Part shown: positions 25,084-32,450 of the stretch, in pieces
Position numbering within the stretch: position 1 is the stretch's first letter
Layout of the letters: each line of letters starts with the position of its first letter
Notes under the pieces: model-generated
Database searches by the model: none
The model's input: only the letters and a program-made list of their open reading frames with translations
What the model was told of the DNA's origin: nothing
Assembly: GCF_000238915.1 (NCBI RefSeq)
Contig: NZ_BAEG01000116.1
Coordinates: forward strand, 1-64,000
Length of the DNA stretch: 64,000 bases
DNA from: Arthrobacter globiformis NBRC 12137
Lineage (GTDB): Bacteria; Actinomycetota; Actinomycetes; Actinomycetales; Micrococcaceae
Reading direction: 5' to 3'
Position numbers and translations under genes: made by a program

Positions 25084-25290
25084 TCAGAGCGCGGGGTCCG
25101 GTGTTCCTGCTGACTTGTTGCGGGTTTCCATCAGGTGCAGCTGCAGTTTCGCTTCTGCTTCCCGGCGCCGTTTGGCCTGCTCACGCATCTTCCGTGTTGC
25201 CTCGGAGCCTTCGGAGTGGATCAGTCCGGCCGTTGGATTGCGGGGAACGCCACCGCCGGAGGGTGCCGCCGCCATAAGTTCTTCGCCCAT
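25084..25290 (-). CDS. Small hypothetical protein (68 aa)
   Basis: 68-residue polar protein with a charged helical C-terminal half (REQAKRRREAEAKLQLHLMETRNK), which could form a short coiled coil, and a Gly/Pro/Ala-rich start. No family recognised. The start at 25290 has only GGGG nearby; an in-frame ATG at 25275 is an alternative. Convergent with the UDP-glucose dehydrogenase gene, 13 bases from its stop. Confidence 0.55.
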   Translation of the reverse strand: MGEELMAAAPSGGGVPRNPTAGLIHSEGSEATRKMREQAKRRREAEAKLQLHLMETRNKSAGTPDPAL

Positions 25291-25398
25291 GCCCCATCGT
25301 CACATGGTCGTGACTTTGCGGGAAGAGTTGCCGCCGGAGCGTGACCGGATCGGAACCTGGCGGCATTCATAAGGGCCGGCGGCGTTTGGGAAGGCGCC

Positions 25399-25472
25399 CC
25401 GGGCTCGTAAGGATCGCTCTCCGGGGCTCTTGCCGTCGGCCCCATCTTTATTTTACGAGCCCGGAGCCCCGT
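25399..25472. repeat. Interlocking inverted repeats in non-coding DNA
   Basis: CCGGGCTCGTAA (25399-25410) pairs perfectly with TTACGAGCCCGG (25453-25464). Within the loop CGGGGCTC (25422-25429) can instead pair with GAGCCCCG (25465-25472), so two stems are mutually interlocked, like alternative or pseudoknot structures in regulatory leaders. Confidence 0.6.
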
Positions 25473-25523
25473 AAAACAGGGCTTTTCAGGTTTCCCGGAT
25501 CCCCAAATCAAGCGAATATCCGG

Positions 25524-25617
25524 CAAATCTGCACCGCTTTGCTGCACAGCCGGAGGACCCACCCCCCGGAAACCACGGAATCAGCGCCGGCACCGCCGGG
25601 AAAGAGGTGCAGATTTG
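25524..25617. repeat. 94-base element bounded by perfect 12-bp inverted repeats
   Basis: CAAATCTGCACC (25524-25535) and GGTGCAGATTTG (25606-25617) are exact reverse complements. It ends 69 bases before the ArsR-like start. It could be a small palindromic element or a regulator-binding pair. Confidence 0.6.
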
Positions 25618-25685
25618 TTCGGGCCACCGACTCGGCTGACCGGCCCCGGCTTTCATTTCGGATTTTTCCGACATATCCTGCAGGC

Positions 25686-26000
25686 GTGCTTCCCGATATC
25701 TTCGGCGCCTTGGCCAACCCGGCACGGCGCACCATCCTCGACGAGCTCCGCAACGGTCCGCGGACAGCGGGCGACCTCACGGGTCTGCTCGAGCAGAGCC
25801 GCTCCGCAGCATCGGAGCACCTCGCCGTGCTCCGCGAGGCCGGGCTCGTCCGGGAAGAGCGGCGCGGCAGGCATCAGGTGTATCACCTGCAGGCCGCCGG
25901 CATGGCCGAAGTGGGCAGCTGGCTAAAGCATTACGAGCACTATTGGAGCCGGCGCCTCGACGCGCTGGGCGACCTACTTGACGAGGAGAACCCATCATGA
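25686..26000 (+). CDS. ArsR-family winged-helix regulator
   Basis: 104 residues from GTG 25686, chosen because the domain begins right there (LPDIFGALANPARRTILDEL). The ArsR helix-turn-helix is clear: AGDLTGLLEQSRSAASEHLAVLREAGLV, followed by the wing RRGRHQVYHL. No metal-binding Cys motif (ELCVC) is present, so this belongs to the non-metal ArsR group that commonly pairs with AHSA1 proteins. The AHSA1 gene follows with a 4-base overlap. Confidence 0.88.
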   Translation: MLPDIFGALANPARRTILDELRNGPRTAGDLTGLLEQSRSAASEHLAVLREAGLVREERRGRHQVYHLQAAGMAEVGSWLKHYEHYWSRRLDALGDLLDEENPS

Positions 26001-26410
26001 CTGACAACACGATCCGCCTCACGCGCCACTTCCCGCATCCACCGGAGGCGGTGTGGAAGGCAATCACGACGCCGGAACTGCTCGCCCGCTGGTGGGCGCC
26101 GGGTGACATCGCCCCCACCGTCGGCCACCGATTCACCCTCGACATGGGAGCTTGGGGCACCCAGCAGTGCGAGGTCCTCGGCGTTGACCCCGGCACGTCC
26201 ATCAAATTCCTGTTTGCCGAAGGCGCCCTGGACACCACCATCACGTGGACGCTTGAACCCGTCGAGGACGGCACGGTCCTGCACCTGGAGCACGCCGGCT
26301 TCAAGCTCGATACCCCGATGGGCCAGCAGGCCTTGCAGGGCATGGGCAAGGGCTGGCCCGGCGTCCTGTCGCGGATAGACGGGGTCCTCGTCGACGCAGC
26401 GCGTCCTTAG
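25997..26410 (+). CDS. AHSA1/SRPBCC-domain protein
   Basis: 137-residue protein with the Activator-of-Hsp90-ATPase-1-like fold: RHFPHPPEAVWKAITTPELLARWWAPGD is the typical start of this group, and the C-terminal half matches through GWPGVLSRIDGVL. Start ATG overlaps the ArsR stop (ATGA), so the pair is translationally coupled; such ArsR-AHSA1 pairs are frequent in actinobacteria and their ligands are mostly unknown. Confidence 0.88.
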   Translation: MTDNTIRLTRHFPHPPEAVWKAITTPELLARWWAPGDIAPTVGHRFTLDMGAWGTQQCEVLGVDPGTSIKFLFAEGALDTTITWTLEPVEDGTVLHLEHAGFKLDTPMGQQALQGMGKGWPGVLSRIDGVLVDAARP

Positions 26411-26434
26411 TCCGGCAGCGCGAATATCCCGCAA

Positions 26435-26475
26435 CCAGGGAAAGGCCGGCACCGCTGGTGCCGGCCTTTCCCTGG
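26435..26475. terminator. Bidirectional terminator between convergent units
   Basis: Perfect 19-bp arms (26435-26453 and 26457-26475, core AAAGGCCGGCACC) over a GCT loop, lying between the AHSA1 stop at 26410 and the convergent MHS transporter stop at 26506. Confidence 0.9.
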
Positions 26476-26505
26476 TTTCCCCGCAGCCGGGGCTTCCAGT
26501 GCGAA

Positions 26506-27828
26506 CTACAGAACTGTCGTACGAGACAGGGAGAGGTTCTTCGTCTCCCTGAAGAAAAGAATAACGACGACGGCGGAGACTACCGCCACGCCCATCAGGT
26601 AGAAGGCGGGAGCCAGGGGTGTGCCGAAGCCTGCGACCAGGCCGGTGGCCACAAAGGGCGCGGTGCCGCCGAAGAGAACGTAGGCCAGGGTGTAACCGAT
26701 GGCCGAGCCGGACGCCCGGACAGAGCTGGGGAACATCTCCACCAGGGCCGGCACGTTGGAGGTTCCGATCACGGCCACCAGGGCGCCCAGGATGCTCGTC
26801 CCCAGGATGGCGAAGCCGAGTCCCAGCGGCATGATCGCGAAGGCGGGAATCGTCATCACCACGAAGCCAACGCACGCCACCAGCAACATCCTCTTGCGTC
26901 CATACTTGTCACTGGCCCTGGCCGCGACCGGGCAGGTCAAAGTGTAGACCAGCATGGTGACCACGCTGGTGATCATCGATTCAGTGCTTGAGTAGTGGAG
27001 GCTGGATGTCATGTAGGCGATCATGTAACTGCTCATCAGGTAGTAAGCCACGGCGTTGGTGATGCTGTAGCCGAAGAGCGTGAAGATCTGCCGGGCACAC
27101 ATGCGGACAGCGTCGCCGAGCGGCCTCTTGGCCACTTCACCCTTGTTCTCGAGTCCCCGGAAAACGGGAGTGTCATCCACGCGCGACCGGATGTACAAAC
27201 CGATCAGGCCAAGCGGCGCAGCGAGCAGGAAGGGGATCCTCCAGCCCCAGGCCTGCAGGTCGGCCGGGCTGAGGTTTGCCGTAATGGCGGCGCCGAGCAG
27301 GGCGCCGGCGACGGAGGCCAGGCCCACAGTGGCCGGAATGATGCTGGCGTAAGTGGCACGCTTGCCAACCGGGGCGTACTCAACAATGAAGGCGGATGAT
27401 CCGGTGTACTCGCCTCCTGTGGTGAAGCCTTGGACGGCCCGGAAGACGAACAGCAGGATGGGCGCCCAGATGCCGATCACGGCGAATGTTGGCAGGATGC
27501 CGATACAGAACGTGGCTGCGCTCATGATCACCACGCAGAGACCGAGCATCTTGTTGCGTCCGATCCTGTCGCCGTAGCGGCCGAAGAACGCTGCCCCGAG
27601 CGGCCTGGCGATGAAGCCGCCGGCGAAGATCGCCCACACGGCCAGCAGGGACGCCGTCGTCGAATAGTCCGGGAAGAAGAGCTTTGCGATCGTCACCGAC
27701 ATCACCGCATAGGCGGCGGAATCGAACCATTCCACGAAGTTTCCGACGGCGGCCGCTGCGGCCACGCGCTTCAGGCTGCGCCGGGGGGAAGACTCAGTTT
27801 CAGCGACGTTCTGGGTCATGGTGTTCAT
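26506..27828 (-). CDS. MHS-family (MFS) metabolite:proton symporter
   Basis: 440 residues, about 12 membrane helices, with the metabolite:H+ symporter signatures VGNFVEWFDSAAYA near residue 30 and GDRIGRNKML in loop 2-3, plus FTTGGEYTGSSAFIVEYAP. Relatives import citrate, proline/betaine, shikimate or alpha-ketoglutarate. ATG 27828 overlaps the acyl-CoA synthetase stop by 4 bases, so it is the last gene of the operon. It probably imports the acid that the synthetase activates; the substrate is not identified. Confidence 0.92.
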   Translation of the reverse strand: MNTMTQNVAETESSPRRSLKRVAAAAAVGNFVEWFDSAAYAVMSVTIAKLFFPDYSTTASLLAVWAIFAGGFIARPLGAAFFGRYGDRIGRNKMLGLCVVIMSAATFCIGILPTFAVIGIWAPILLFVFRAVQGFTTGGEYTGSSAFIVEYAPVGKRATYASIIPATVGLASVAGALLGAAITANLSPADLQAWGWRIPFLLAAPLGLIGLYIRSRVDDTPVFRGLENKGEVAKRPLGDAVRMCARQIFTLFGYSITNAVAYYLMSSYMIAYMTSSLHYSSTESMITSVVTMLVYTLTCPVAARASDKYGRKRMLLVACVGFVVMTIPAFAIMPLGLGFAILGTSILGALVAVIGTSNVPALVEMFPSSVRASGSAIGYTLAYVLFGGTAPFVATGLVAGFGTPLAPAFYLMGVAVVSAVVVILFFRETKNLSLSRTTVL

Positions 27829-29423
27829 GATGGCTGTCCTTCGAGACGGGGAGAAGGGGTTGTGTGCGGGCGTTCACGCAGTTGCGCGCGCTGGACTTTT
27901 CCGGTGGCCGATTTCGGCAGCTCGGCGACGTATTCGATGAATCGCGGGTAGGCGAAGCGGGAGAAGTTCTCCTTCACGTGGGCCACGATGGTTTCACTCA
28001 GTTCCGCTCCCCCACAGTGGCCGGGCATCAGTTCCACCCATGCCTTGATGGACTGGCCTCGGAGTTCATCGGGCACGCCGGTAACCGACACGTCCCGCAC
28101 GGGATCGAGTTCGCGAATGACTGCCTCCAGCTCATAGGGCCCCACTCGGTAGCCGGACGTTTTGATGACGTCGTCAGTTCTCCCCAGGAACCAGAAGTAG
28201 CCGTCATGGTCCGCGTAGGCCTGGTCCTTGGTGTGGTACCAGCCGCCCCCGAATGCGGCGGCGGACGCCTCGGGCAGGTTCCAGTATCCCAAGGGAAATT
28301 GCGGGTTGGAGCGCGCGCGGAGGCAGATCTCGCCGGTCTCGCCGACGGGAACTTCCTGCTCATGCGAGTCCAGCAGCCGGACGTCCCATCCAGGAAGTGG
28401 TCGGCCCATGGATCCGGGTTTCACCGGAACGTCCGGGTAATTTCCCAGCAGCGGATACGACTCCGTTGAACCGTAGTAGTCGAGCAGCGTCACGCCGTAC
28501 TGCGACCGGAACCAGGCGATCAGGTCCTGCGTCAGCGGCTCATTGGACGAACAAACCGTCCGCAAGGACAGCGGGAAGCGAGTCCCGGCGTCGGGCACGT
28601 CTTCGCGCAGCTTGCGCAGGAACGTCGGGTTGACGAGCGCGCTGGTGACGCCGTTGCGGCTCATGCTGTCCAGCAGGGCCGCGGGGTCGAAGCCGCCGGC
28701 GGGGCGGAAGACCAGGTGGGTGGCGCCGAGCCGCAGCGGGCCCATCAGCTTGGCGAGCGACCATGCCCAGTCCCCCGCGCCGTAGAAGACGTCGCCGTCG
28801 CCGATCTGGTGACAGAACTCGAACTCGTTGTGCCCCAGGAGCGTCCTGTGGGCGTGGACGATTCCTTTGGCCCGGCCTGTGGTGCCCGACGTGTAGAAGA
28901 TGAGGGCGGGATCGTCGGCTTTCGTTTCGACGTCCTGGAACTCCGTGGGCGCCTCGGCGATTGTGGGGCTGTCGATATCGATGAACGTCCCGTCGTAGCC
29001 GTCGAACAGTGATTTTGCGGAGTCCTCGGCGAGGATCACCGACGCGCCGCTGTCTTCGAGCCGGAAGCGGATGGGTTCTGCCGCCCAAAGCAGGGACATG
29101 GTGACCAGAATGGCACCGGTCCGCAGCACGCCGAGGTAGGCGGCGGGGGTGTCGGCGCGCTGCGGCAGGAGCACGGCGACGCGGTCGCCTTTTTTGATAC
29201 CGGCGGCCTGCAAGGTGGCGGCAATCTGGCGGGAACGGTCCTGGATTTCGCCCCAGCTCACCTCTCGTTGACCTTCGACGGCGGACTCCAGGATGAGTGC
29301 GCGCTTGCTCCGCGGGTGCCGGTCGGCAACGTCCACGGCCATGTTGTAGTACTCCGGCACCTCCCAGCGGTGGGCGTCGAGCAGTTCTGCGTAGCGGTCC
29401 TGGGTGGCAGTGTTCGGCGTCAC
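27825..29423 (-). CDS. AMP-dependent acyl-CoA synthetase (medium-chain/benzoate-CoA ligase-like)
   Basis: 532-residue adenylate-forming ligase that activates a carboxylic acid with ATP and CoA. AMP-binding loop YTSGTTGRAKG at 177-187, YYGSTE, and catalytic Lys-509 in PKSATGK are all present. The N-terminal RWEVPEYYNMAVDVADRH resembles the medium-chain and benzoate-CoA ligase group rather than long-chain ligases. GTG start at 29423 with GGGGA upstream, 14 bases after the enoyl-CoA hydratase stop. In an operon with hydratase and MHS transporter it suits a short, branched or aromatic acid. Confidence 0.9.
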   Translation of the reverse strand: MTPNTATQDRYAELLDAHRWEVPEYYNMAVDVADRHPRSKRALILESAVEGQREVSWGEIQDRSRQIAATLQAAGIKKGDRVAVLLPQRADTPAAYLGVLRTGAILVTMSLLWAAEPIRFRLEDSGASVILAEDSAKSLFDGYDGTFIDIDSPTIAEAPTEFQDVETKADDPALIFYTSGTTGRAKGIVHAHRTLLGHNEFEFCHQIGDGDVFYGAGDWAWSLAKLMGPLRLGATHLVFRPAGGFDPAALLDSMSRNGVTSALVNPTFLRKLREDVPDAGTRFPLSLRTVCSSNEPLTQDLIAWFRSQYGVTLLDYYGSTESYPLLGNYPDVPVKPGSMGRPLPGWDVRLLDSHEQEVPVGETGEICLRARSNPQFPLGYWNLPEASAAAFGGGWYHTKDQAYADHDGYFWFLGRTDDVIKTSGYRVGPYELEAVIRELDPVRDVSVTGVPDELRGQSIKAWVELMPGHCGGAELSETIVAHVKENFSRFAYPRFIEYVAELPKSATGKVQRAQLRERPHTTPSPRLEGQPS

Positions 29424-29437
29424 GACTGCGGCTCCCC

Positions 29438-30205
29438 TCAGCGTCCGCGGCCCGCGAGGAAACGGGCCATTTCCCGCTGCGGTTCGCCGGTGCCATAGGC
29501 CTCGCGGTGGACGCGCTTGGCTTCGGCCATGGCGTCGCTCAGGTCGTCGTCCTCGAGGCTGCGCAGGCGGTTCTTGGTCAGGCGGACGGCACCCGGGGGA
29601 AGGAGGCTCAAGCGTGCGGCGAGGTCCTGCGCGTAAGCCAGCACGCCGCCGTCGTCAGCGAGGTAGTTGAGCAGGCCGAGGCGCTGGGCTTCTGCGGCGT
29701 CCACCAGCTCGCCGGTGAGGACGAACTGGGAGGTTTTGGACTTGCCGAGGATGCTCCACATCGCCCAGATTCCGGTGATGCTGGGGATGCCGGAGAGGAC
29801 TTCGGGCTGGCCCATGCGGACTTTCGAGTCGCCGACGCGGAGGTCCGCGAGGAGTGCGTACTGGAAGCCGGAGCCCGCGGCGACGCCGTTGACGGCGGCG
29901 ATGGTGATCTGGTCGAGGTCGCGGACGGCGCGGTAGAGGCGGTCGAAGCCGTCGATCCACGCCTCGGCGGACGCGTGGTCCTCGGGATTCATGGATGCCG
30001 TCTCGGCCAGGTCCTGCCCGGCGCAGAACGCGCGTCCGCTGCCGGTGAGGATGACGGTGCGGACGTCCTCGTTGCCCTTCAGGCCTTCCAGATGGCCGAT
30101 GAGTTCGCTGCGCATGGCCTCGGTCCAGGCATTGAGCTTGTCAGGCCGGTTGAGCGTGATCGTGGCAGTTGAGCCGGTTTGTTCGAAGACGACGTCTTGG
30201 GACAT
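29438..30205 (-). CDS. Enoyl-CoA hydratase/isomerase-family protein
   Basis: 255-residue crotonase-fold enzyme. Oxyanion-hole segments are visible: SGRAFCAGQDLAE near 60-72 and AAVNGVAAGSGFQYALLADLRVG around 100-122. ATG 30205 has AAGGAAA upstream; an in-frame ATG at 30241 is less likely. First gene of the operon with ligase and MHS transporter, divergent from the LysR regulator at 30319. May hydrate an enoyl-CoA or cleave a ring/chain in the pathway of the activated acid. Confidence 0.9.
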   Translation of the reverse strand: MSQDVVFEQTGSTATITLNRPDKLNAWTEAMRSELIGHLEGLKGNEDVRTVILTGSGRAFCAGQDLAETASMNPEDHASAEAWIDGFDRLYRAVRDLDQITIAAVNGVAAGSGFQYALLADLRVGDSKVRMGQPEVLSGIPSITGIWAMWSILGKSKTSQFVLTGELVDAAEAQRLGLLNYLADDGGVLAYAQDLAARLSLLPPGAVRLTKNRLRSLEDDDLSDAMAEAKRVHREAYGTGEPQREMARFLAGRGR

Positions 30206-30318
30206 TGGGGGGTTTCCTTCCGTGGATGCTGCGGATTGCATCCATCAGAGCACCGCCGCATGTGACCCGTCTAACATCAAAATCCACTCGCTGTGATACC
30301 AAACTGATATGGTGCGGC

Positions 30319-31212
30319 ATGGACATCCACCATTTGAAGTACTTCGTGGTGCTCAGCGAGGAGCTGCATTTTGGCCGCGCCGCCCAGCGGCTGCACATGG
30401 CCCAGCCACCGCTATCGCAGCGGATCAAGGACCTGGAGAAAGAACTCGGGGTTCTGCTGTTTCACCGCCGGCGCACCGGCGTCGAGTTGTCCGAGGCCGG
30501 TGCACTGCTGCTGGAGCACGCCCGCAATGTGCTGGACAACGTGGCCATGGCGCAGGAGTCGATGCGGCGGATCCGCCCGGGCGCCTCGGGCATCCTGCAG
30601 GTGGCGGTGCCGCCGGACACGAACCCCCGCGCTTTGGAGGCGATGGTCTCTTCGTTTGCCTCCGCCGCGCCGGATGTATTGCTGAACCTGCACGAGCTGA
30701 CCACGGTGGAGCAGGTTGAGCGGCTGCGCGACGGCGAACTTGACGTTGCGGTGGTCCGTCACCCTTTGAGCAGCGTGGGTTTTGAGTCGGGGCCTGTTGC
30801 GTCCAAGGCCTTGGGAGTGGTCCTGAATGCTTCGCATCCGCTGGCTGCCTTGTCATCCGTGCGGCTGGGCGACCTGTCCGGGAACCCGCTGATCATCTTC
30901 CCGCGGCACATGGCCCCGCCCCTGTACGACTCGTTCCTTCAGACCTGCCGCGACGCCGGGTATCTGCCGGCAGCCATTGTCCACGCGCGCAACCAGCATT
31001 TCACGCACGGACTGATCATGGCCGGCCGGGGCGTGCACTTCAACGAAGAGCCGTGGACGCCGCTGCCTGACGGGATCGTGTGGCGCCCTCTGGTCGGCGA
31101 TCCGCTGGCCTGGCGGACCTCGGCACTGTGGCTTAAGAGCCGCAGGTCAGCTGAGACGGACGCATTTGTTGAGGCTGTGCGGGCCGGGTTGGCGGCGGGC
31201 GGGCACGGGTAA
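30319..31212 (+). CDS. LysR-family regulator of the CoA-ligase operon
   Basis: 297 residues. N-terminal helix-turn-helix MDIHHLKYFVVLSEELHFGRAAQRLHMAQPPLSQ and DLEKELGVLLF are classic for the aromatic-catabolism LysR branch (CatR/BenM-like), followed by an effector domain. ATG 30319 is chosen because the domain starts here, although the frame is open upstream. Divergent from the enoyl-CoA hydratase gene with a 113-base gap, the usual set-up for LysR control of a neighbouring catabolic operon. The effector is unknown. Confidence 0.93.
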   Translation: MDIHHLKYFVVLSEELHFGRAAQRLHMAQPPLSQRIKDLEKELGVLLFHRRRTGVELSEAGALLLEHARNVLDNVAMAQESMRRIRPGASGILQVAVPPDTNPRALEAMVSSFASAAPDVLLNLHELTTVEQVERLRDGELDVAVVRHPLSSVGFESGPVASKALGVVLNASHPLAALSSVRLGDLSGNPLIIFPRHMAPPLYDSFLQTCRDAGYLPAAIVHARNQHFTHGLIMAGRGVHFNEEPWTPLPDGIVWRPLVGDPLAWRTSALWLKSRRSAETDAFVEAVRAGLAAGGHG

Positions 31213-31225
31213 AGAAGGCTCAGGG

Positions 31226-31378
31226 CTATCCGCCGATCGGGTGATCCTTCTCAGCCCAGTCCATGGCGCCCAGTCCGCGGTCCTCCACCGTGAGCAACTG
31301 CAGCTCGAGCATGTCTTCGGCCAGGCTCGCGGCGGGGCCAACCCTGTCCTCGTCGGTCATCCGGAATTCTGCGGCCAC
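31226..31378 (-). CDS. Small hypothetical protein (50 aa)
   Basis: A 50-codon frame from GTG 31378 with GAGGAG 6-11 bases upstream. The product is acidic (MAAEFRMTDEDRV start, two Met-Glu-rich helices, EDMLELQLLTVEDRG, then AMDWAEKDHPIGG). No hydrophobic segment. It lies between the LysR stop, 13 bases away, and the promoter of the glyoxylate operon. The ribosome site and protein-like composition support it; no family recognised. Confidence 0.6.
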   Translation of the reverse strand: MAAEFRMTDEDRVGPAASLAEDMLELQLLTVEDRGLGAMDWAEKDHPIGG

Positions 31379-31433
31379 GGCTGCTCCTCGCTGGTTATCA
31401 GACGGCTTCGTTCTTTCACCCTAACCACTCCCC

Positions 31434-31463
31434 TTGACTACCCTGCCAACTCTTCCCTACACT
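31434..31463 (+). promoter_or_regulatory. Predicted promoter of the allantoin/glyoxylate operon
   Basis: TTGACT (31434-31439) and TACACT (31458-31463) stand 18 bases apart, a good sigma-70-type pair in actinobacteria. The -10 is followed at once by two operator-like repeats. Confidence 0.7.
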
Positions 31464-31499
31464 TTTCATAAAGCAGAATCTAAATTCCACAAAGCGGAA
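31464..31499. promoter_or_regulatory. Two IclR-type operator copies
   Basis: TTTCATAAAGCAGAA (31464-31478) and TTCCACAAAGCGGAA (31485-31499) match at 12 of 15 positions and lie 21 bases apart, on the same DNA face. The second is a near-perfect palindrome (TTCC/GGAA arms) as known for IclR-family repressors such as AllR. Their place across the start point of the promoter at 31434 indicates repression. The regulator gene is not in this neighbourhood. Confidence 0.65.
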
Positions 31500-31561
31500 A
31501 CGGTAGAACAGCCGATAAGCAGGGAAGATAGATCAAAGCCCCTCCCCCGGAAGGACCTACG

Positions 31562-32362
31562 ATGACGTACACAGTGAACTGCTCCATCCTGCTGACGGAA
31601 CTGCCCCTGCTCGAGCGCCCCGCAGCCGCGAAGGCGGCGGGTTTTGACGCCGTCGAGTTCTGGTGGCCCTTTGAGAGCTCAGTCCCTTCCGACAGCGAGA
31701 CCACGGCTTTCGAGCGTGCCATCACGGACGCCGGCGTCCAGCTCTCCGGCCTGAACTTCAACGCCGGCAACATGCCGGGCGGTGACCGCGGCCTGGTCTC
31801 CTGGGTGGGCCGTGAAGGTGAGTTCAAGGACAACATCGACGTCGTCGCCGGCATCGGCGAACGCCTCGGCTGCACGGCCTTCAACGCCCTCTACGGCAAC
31901 CGCCAGGAGGAATTCAGCCCGGAGGAGCAGGACGAATTGGCTGCCAGGAACCTCGCCGCCGCAGCCGAAGGCGTGGCCCGGATCGGCGGCACCGTCCTCC
32001 TCGAACCCGTCAGCGGAGCCCCGCGGTACCCGCTCCTCAAGGCCCAGCACGCGCTCGACGTGATCGCCCGGGTCAAGGCGGAATCCGGCGCGCAGAACAT
32101 CAAGCTGCTCGCCGATTTCTACCACCTGGCCGTCAATGGGGACGACGTCGCCGCCGTCATCGAAAAGCACGCCAAGGACTTCGGCCACATCCAGATTGCC
32201 GACAACCCCGGCCGCGGGGCTCCCGGAACCGGCGAGCTTCCCCTCGGCGAGTGGATCGCCCGCAGCCGCGAACTCGGCTACGACGGCTACATCGGCCTCG
32301 AATACAAGGAACCGCAGGAAACCGCCTTCAGCTGGGCGATCCGCGAACACGCCGCCAACTAG
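31562..32362 (+). CDS. hyi: Hydroxypyruvate isomerase
   Basis: 266-residue TIM-barrel enzyme that interconverts hydroxypyruvate and tartronate semialdehyde in glyoxylate use. The family start MTYTVNCSILLTELPLLERP, GFDAVEFWWPF, LNFNAGNMPGGDRG, LLEPVSG, LLADFYHL and GYIGLEYKEP are all present. ATG 31562 has GGAAGGACC upstream. First gene of hyi-glxR-gcl-glxK-allB; gcl and glxR products act on the same intermediates. Confidence 0.93.
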   Translation: MTYTVNCSILLTELPLLERPAAAKAAGFDAVEFWWPFESSVPSDSETTAFERAITDAGVQLSGLNFNAGNMPGGDRGLVSWVGREGEFKDNIDVVAGIGERLGCTAFNALYGNRQEEFSPEEQDELAARNLAAAAEGVARIGGTVLLEPVSGAPRYPLLKAQHALDVIARVKAESGAQNIKLLADFYHLAVNGDDVAAVIEKHAKDFGHIQIADNPGRGAPGTGELPLGEWIARSRELGYDGYIGLEYKEPQETAFSWAIREHAAN

Positions 32363-32363
32363 C

Positions 32364-32411
32364 CGCTGAGCGAGCTTGTCGAGATCTCGGTTTCGGCAAG
32401 CTCAACCAGCG
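32364..32411. repeat. Imperfect palindromic repeat element between hyi and glxR
   Basis: Left arm CGCTGAGCGAGCTTGTCGA (32364-32382) pairs imperfectly with the 32391-32411 arm, whose core is GGCAAGCTCAACCAGCG. The GAGCTTGTCGA / CAAGCTCAACCA pair is familiar as a dispersed intergenic repeat in genomes of this actinobacterial group. It begins two bases after the hyi stop and may act on mRNA stability. Confidence 0.6.
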
Positions 32412-32450
32412 ACGACCAGAACCACCACAGACTTCAGAAAGAGAACCATC

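Larger units (their letters stand above)
25291..25685. other. 395-base structured non-coding region upstream of arsR-like gene
   Basis: No gene is supported here although one plus-strand frame is open throughout; its translation is Arg/Pro-rich and unlike protein. The region contains long inverted repeats (25399-25410 with 25453-25464; 25422-25429 with 25465-25472; 25524-25535 with 25606-25617), described separately. Confidence 0.55.
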
